Origin: Pseudomonas protegens CHA0
GTDB taxonomy: Bacteria > Pseudomonadota > Gammaproteobacteria > Pseudomonadales > Pseudomonadaceae
DNA length: 64,000 bases
Assembly: GCF_000397205.1 (NCBI RefSeq)
Contig: NC_021237.1
Coordinates: 187,001 to 251,000, forward strand
Reading direction: 5' to 3'
In this document: positions 62,979 to 64,000 of the stretch, in pieces
Numbering within the stretch: position 1 is the stretch's first letter
How the letters are laid out: the number at the start of each line of letters is the position of its first letter
The notes under the pieces: generated by a model
Database searches by the model: none
The model's input: only the letters and a program-made list of their open reading frames with translations
Told to the model about the DNA's origin: nothing
Program-made: the position numbers and the translations under genes

Positions 62979-64000
62979 TTACCACACGCCGATCTGTACC
63001 AGCTTTTCGCTTTCCGGCTCGCCGTAGCGAAAACGCTGGCCGCGCAGGTCGATTTCTTGATGGCTGATGGTGGTACGGCGTTTCAGGCCGCGCAGCCATT
63101 CCAGCACATATCCCAGGTGTTCTTCGCGCACCGCGGCATAGGCCGGATCGGTCCCCAGGTCGTGCAACTCCTGGGGGTCGTTGTGCAGGTCGAACAACTG
63201 CGGGCGCAAGCCATCGTAGGCCAGGTACTTCCAGCGCTCGCTGCGCACCATGGTCATGCGGCAGCGGTCGATGGGCTGGCCCAGGCGCTCTCGCGCCGGG
63301 GCCTGGAAGGCGTAGTCGTATTCGCTGATGGCGTAGCGGCGCCAGGCCGGTTCGGCGCCGTGCAGCAGGGGGATCAGCGAGCGGCCTTCCAGGCGATGCT
63401 CGGCCCCCGGCAGGCCCAGGGCCTCGAGAAAGGTCGGCAGGGCGTCGATGGTTTCCACCAGGCGTTCGTCCACGGTGCCGCGGCTGCTGTCTGCCGCCGT
63501 GCGCGGGTCGCGGACGATCAACGGCACGCCCACCGCCGGTTCCAGCAGAAATTCCTTTTCCCCCAGGTAGTGGTCGCCAAGGAAGTCGCCGTGGTCGCTG
63601 GTGAAGACGATCAGGGTGTCGTCCCAGCGGCCGTTGCTCTGCAGGAAGTCAAACAGCCGGCCGAGCTGGTCATCCACCTGCTTGATCAGGCCCATGTAGG
63701 TGGGCACCACGTTCAGGCGCACCTCATCCCGGGAAAAATTCAGGCTTTCTTCATGCTGGCGGAAGGCGGCGTAGACCGGGTGATCGCTGAGCTGCCCTGG
63801 CGCGGCGCGCACCGCCGGGATCACCTGCTCCGGGCCATACAGGGCGTGGTACGGGGCAGGCGCGATATAGGGCCAGTGCGGTTTGATGTAGGACAGGTGC
63901 AGGCACCAGGGCTGCTCGCCTTGTTCGCTGATGAAGTCGATGGCGCGGTCGGTGGTGTAGACGGTTTCCGAGTGCTCTTGCGCGACCCGGGCCGGCAGGT
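62979..64000 (-). CDS. Sulfatase / phosphonate-monoester-hydrolase-like enzyme (5' end outside window)
   Basis: The frame is open on the minus strand from the window edge to a TAG at 62979 (341 visible residues). The central and C-terminal alkaline-phosphatase-superfamily motifs are visible: HLSYIKPHWPYIAPAPYHALYGPEQ, LIVFTSDHGDFLGDHYLGEKEFLLEPAVGVPLI, and a C-terminal RSERWKYLAYDGLRPQLFDLHNDPQEL. The first looks like PMH/choline-sulfatase-type enzymes more than AtsA. The catalytic CxPxR region is beyond the window, so the nucleophile is unseen. Probably part of the sulfate-ester cluster. Confidence 0.8.
   Translation of the reverse strand, partial: LPARVAQEHSETVYTTDRAIDFISEQGEQPWCLHLSYIKPHWPYIAPAPYHALYGPEQVIPAVRAAPGQLSDHPVYAAFRQHEESLNFSRDEVRLNVVPTYMGLIKQVDDQLGRLFDFLQSNGRWDDTLIVFTSDHGDFLGDHYLGEKEFLLEPAVGVPLIVRDPRTAADSSRGTVDERLVETIDALPTFLEALGLPGAEHRLEGRSLIPLLHGAEPAWRRYAISEYDYAFQAPARERLGQPIDRCRMTMVRSERWKYLAYDGLRPQLFDLHNDPQELHDLGTDPAYAAVREEHLGYVLEWLRGLKRRTTISHQEIDLRGQRFRYGEPESEKLVQIGVW

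Overview
The window is a chromosomal segment of a fluorescent Pseudomonas, probably of the P. fluorescens/protegens/chlororaphis type. This is inferred from the high-GC codon use, the dense scatter of GTAGGAGCTGGCTTGCC-type REP elements, and gene neighbourhoods that match pseudomonads (gabDT; diguanylate cyclase, desA, GGDEF/EAL, oscA, sbp-cysTWA; atsK, sftR, atsRBC, atsA). No rRNA, CRISPR array, insertion sequence or complete prophage was seen.

Layout. (1) 1-1861: the tail of an unidentified gene and a YdgA-like (DUF945) protein. (2) 2137-8512: a complete pgaABCD operon for poly-beta-1,6-N-acetylglucosamine synthesis, deacetylation and export. (3) 9000-24169: a contact-dependent inhibition (CDI)/two-partner-secretion island. 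It has a gutted TpsB transporter remnant and a giant cdiA/tpsA exoprotein gene whose toxin tip is cut off by one in-frame stop codon. Behind it lie spare toxin and immunity modules in different states of decay, including a cysteine-peptidase (C39-like) toxin with its immunity gene, and an inserted XRE regulator. This part is AT-richer than the rest and is the most plastic stretch. (4) 24247-30999: small accessory genes, a BrnT/BrnA toxin-antitoxin pair, a PEBP-family protein, a von Willebrand A lipoprotein/sigma factor/membrane protein operon, two hypothetical genes and tRNA-Arg(CCG). (5) 31188-34266: an R-body (reb) locus, with a small sigma-70-like regulator, three short RebB proteins, one long RebB-like protein and one helper-like protein. 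(6) 34647-43463: gabDT, a REC-HDOD protein, a PAS-GGDEF cyclase, a delta-9 desaturase and a PAS-GGDEF-EAL protein. (7) 43764-47975: oscA-sbp-cysTWA for sulfate uptake. (8) 48117-55185: an Mpo1-like protein, a Crp/Fnr regulator, and a periplasmic 5-hydroxyisourate hydrolase/GlcG pair divergent from a two-component system (arranged as in E. coli hiuH/hprRS), then an AraC regulator divergent from a second desaturase. (9) 55227-64000: sulfate-ester scavenging, with arylsulfatase atsA, transporter atsRBC, the LysR regulator sftR, dioxygenase atsK, and a sulfatase/phosphonate-monoesterase-like gene cut by the window edge.

How the parts work together. The two sulfur clusters cover sulfate import and sulfate-ester scavenging and probably share sulfur-starvation control. 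The pga operon, the CDI exoprotein and the R-body locus are surface or contact functions typical of rhizosphere pseudomonads. REP elements fill many intergenic gaps, and in three places the REP edge itself supplies a gene's stop codon.

Limits: all family calls come from reading motifs and remembered family features. No database search, alignment program or structure prediction was run.
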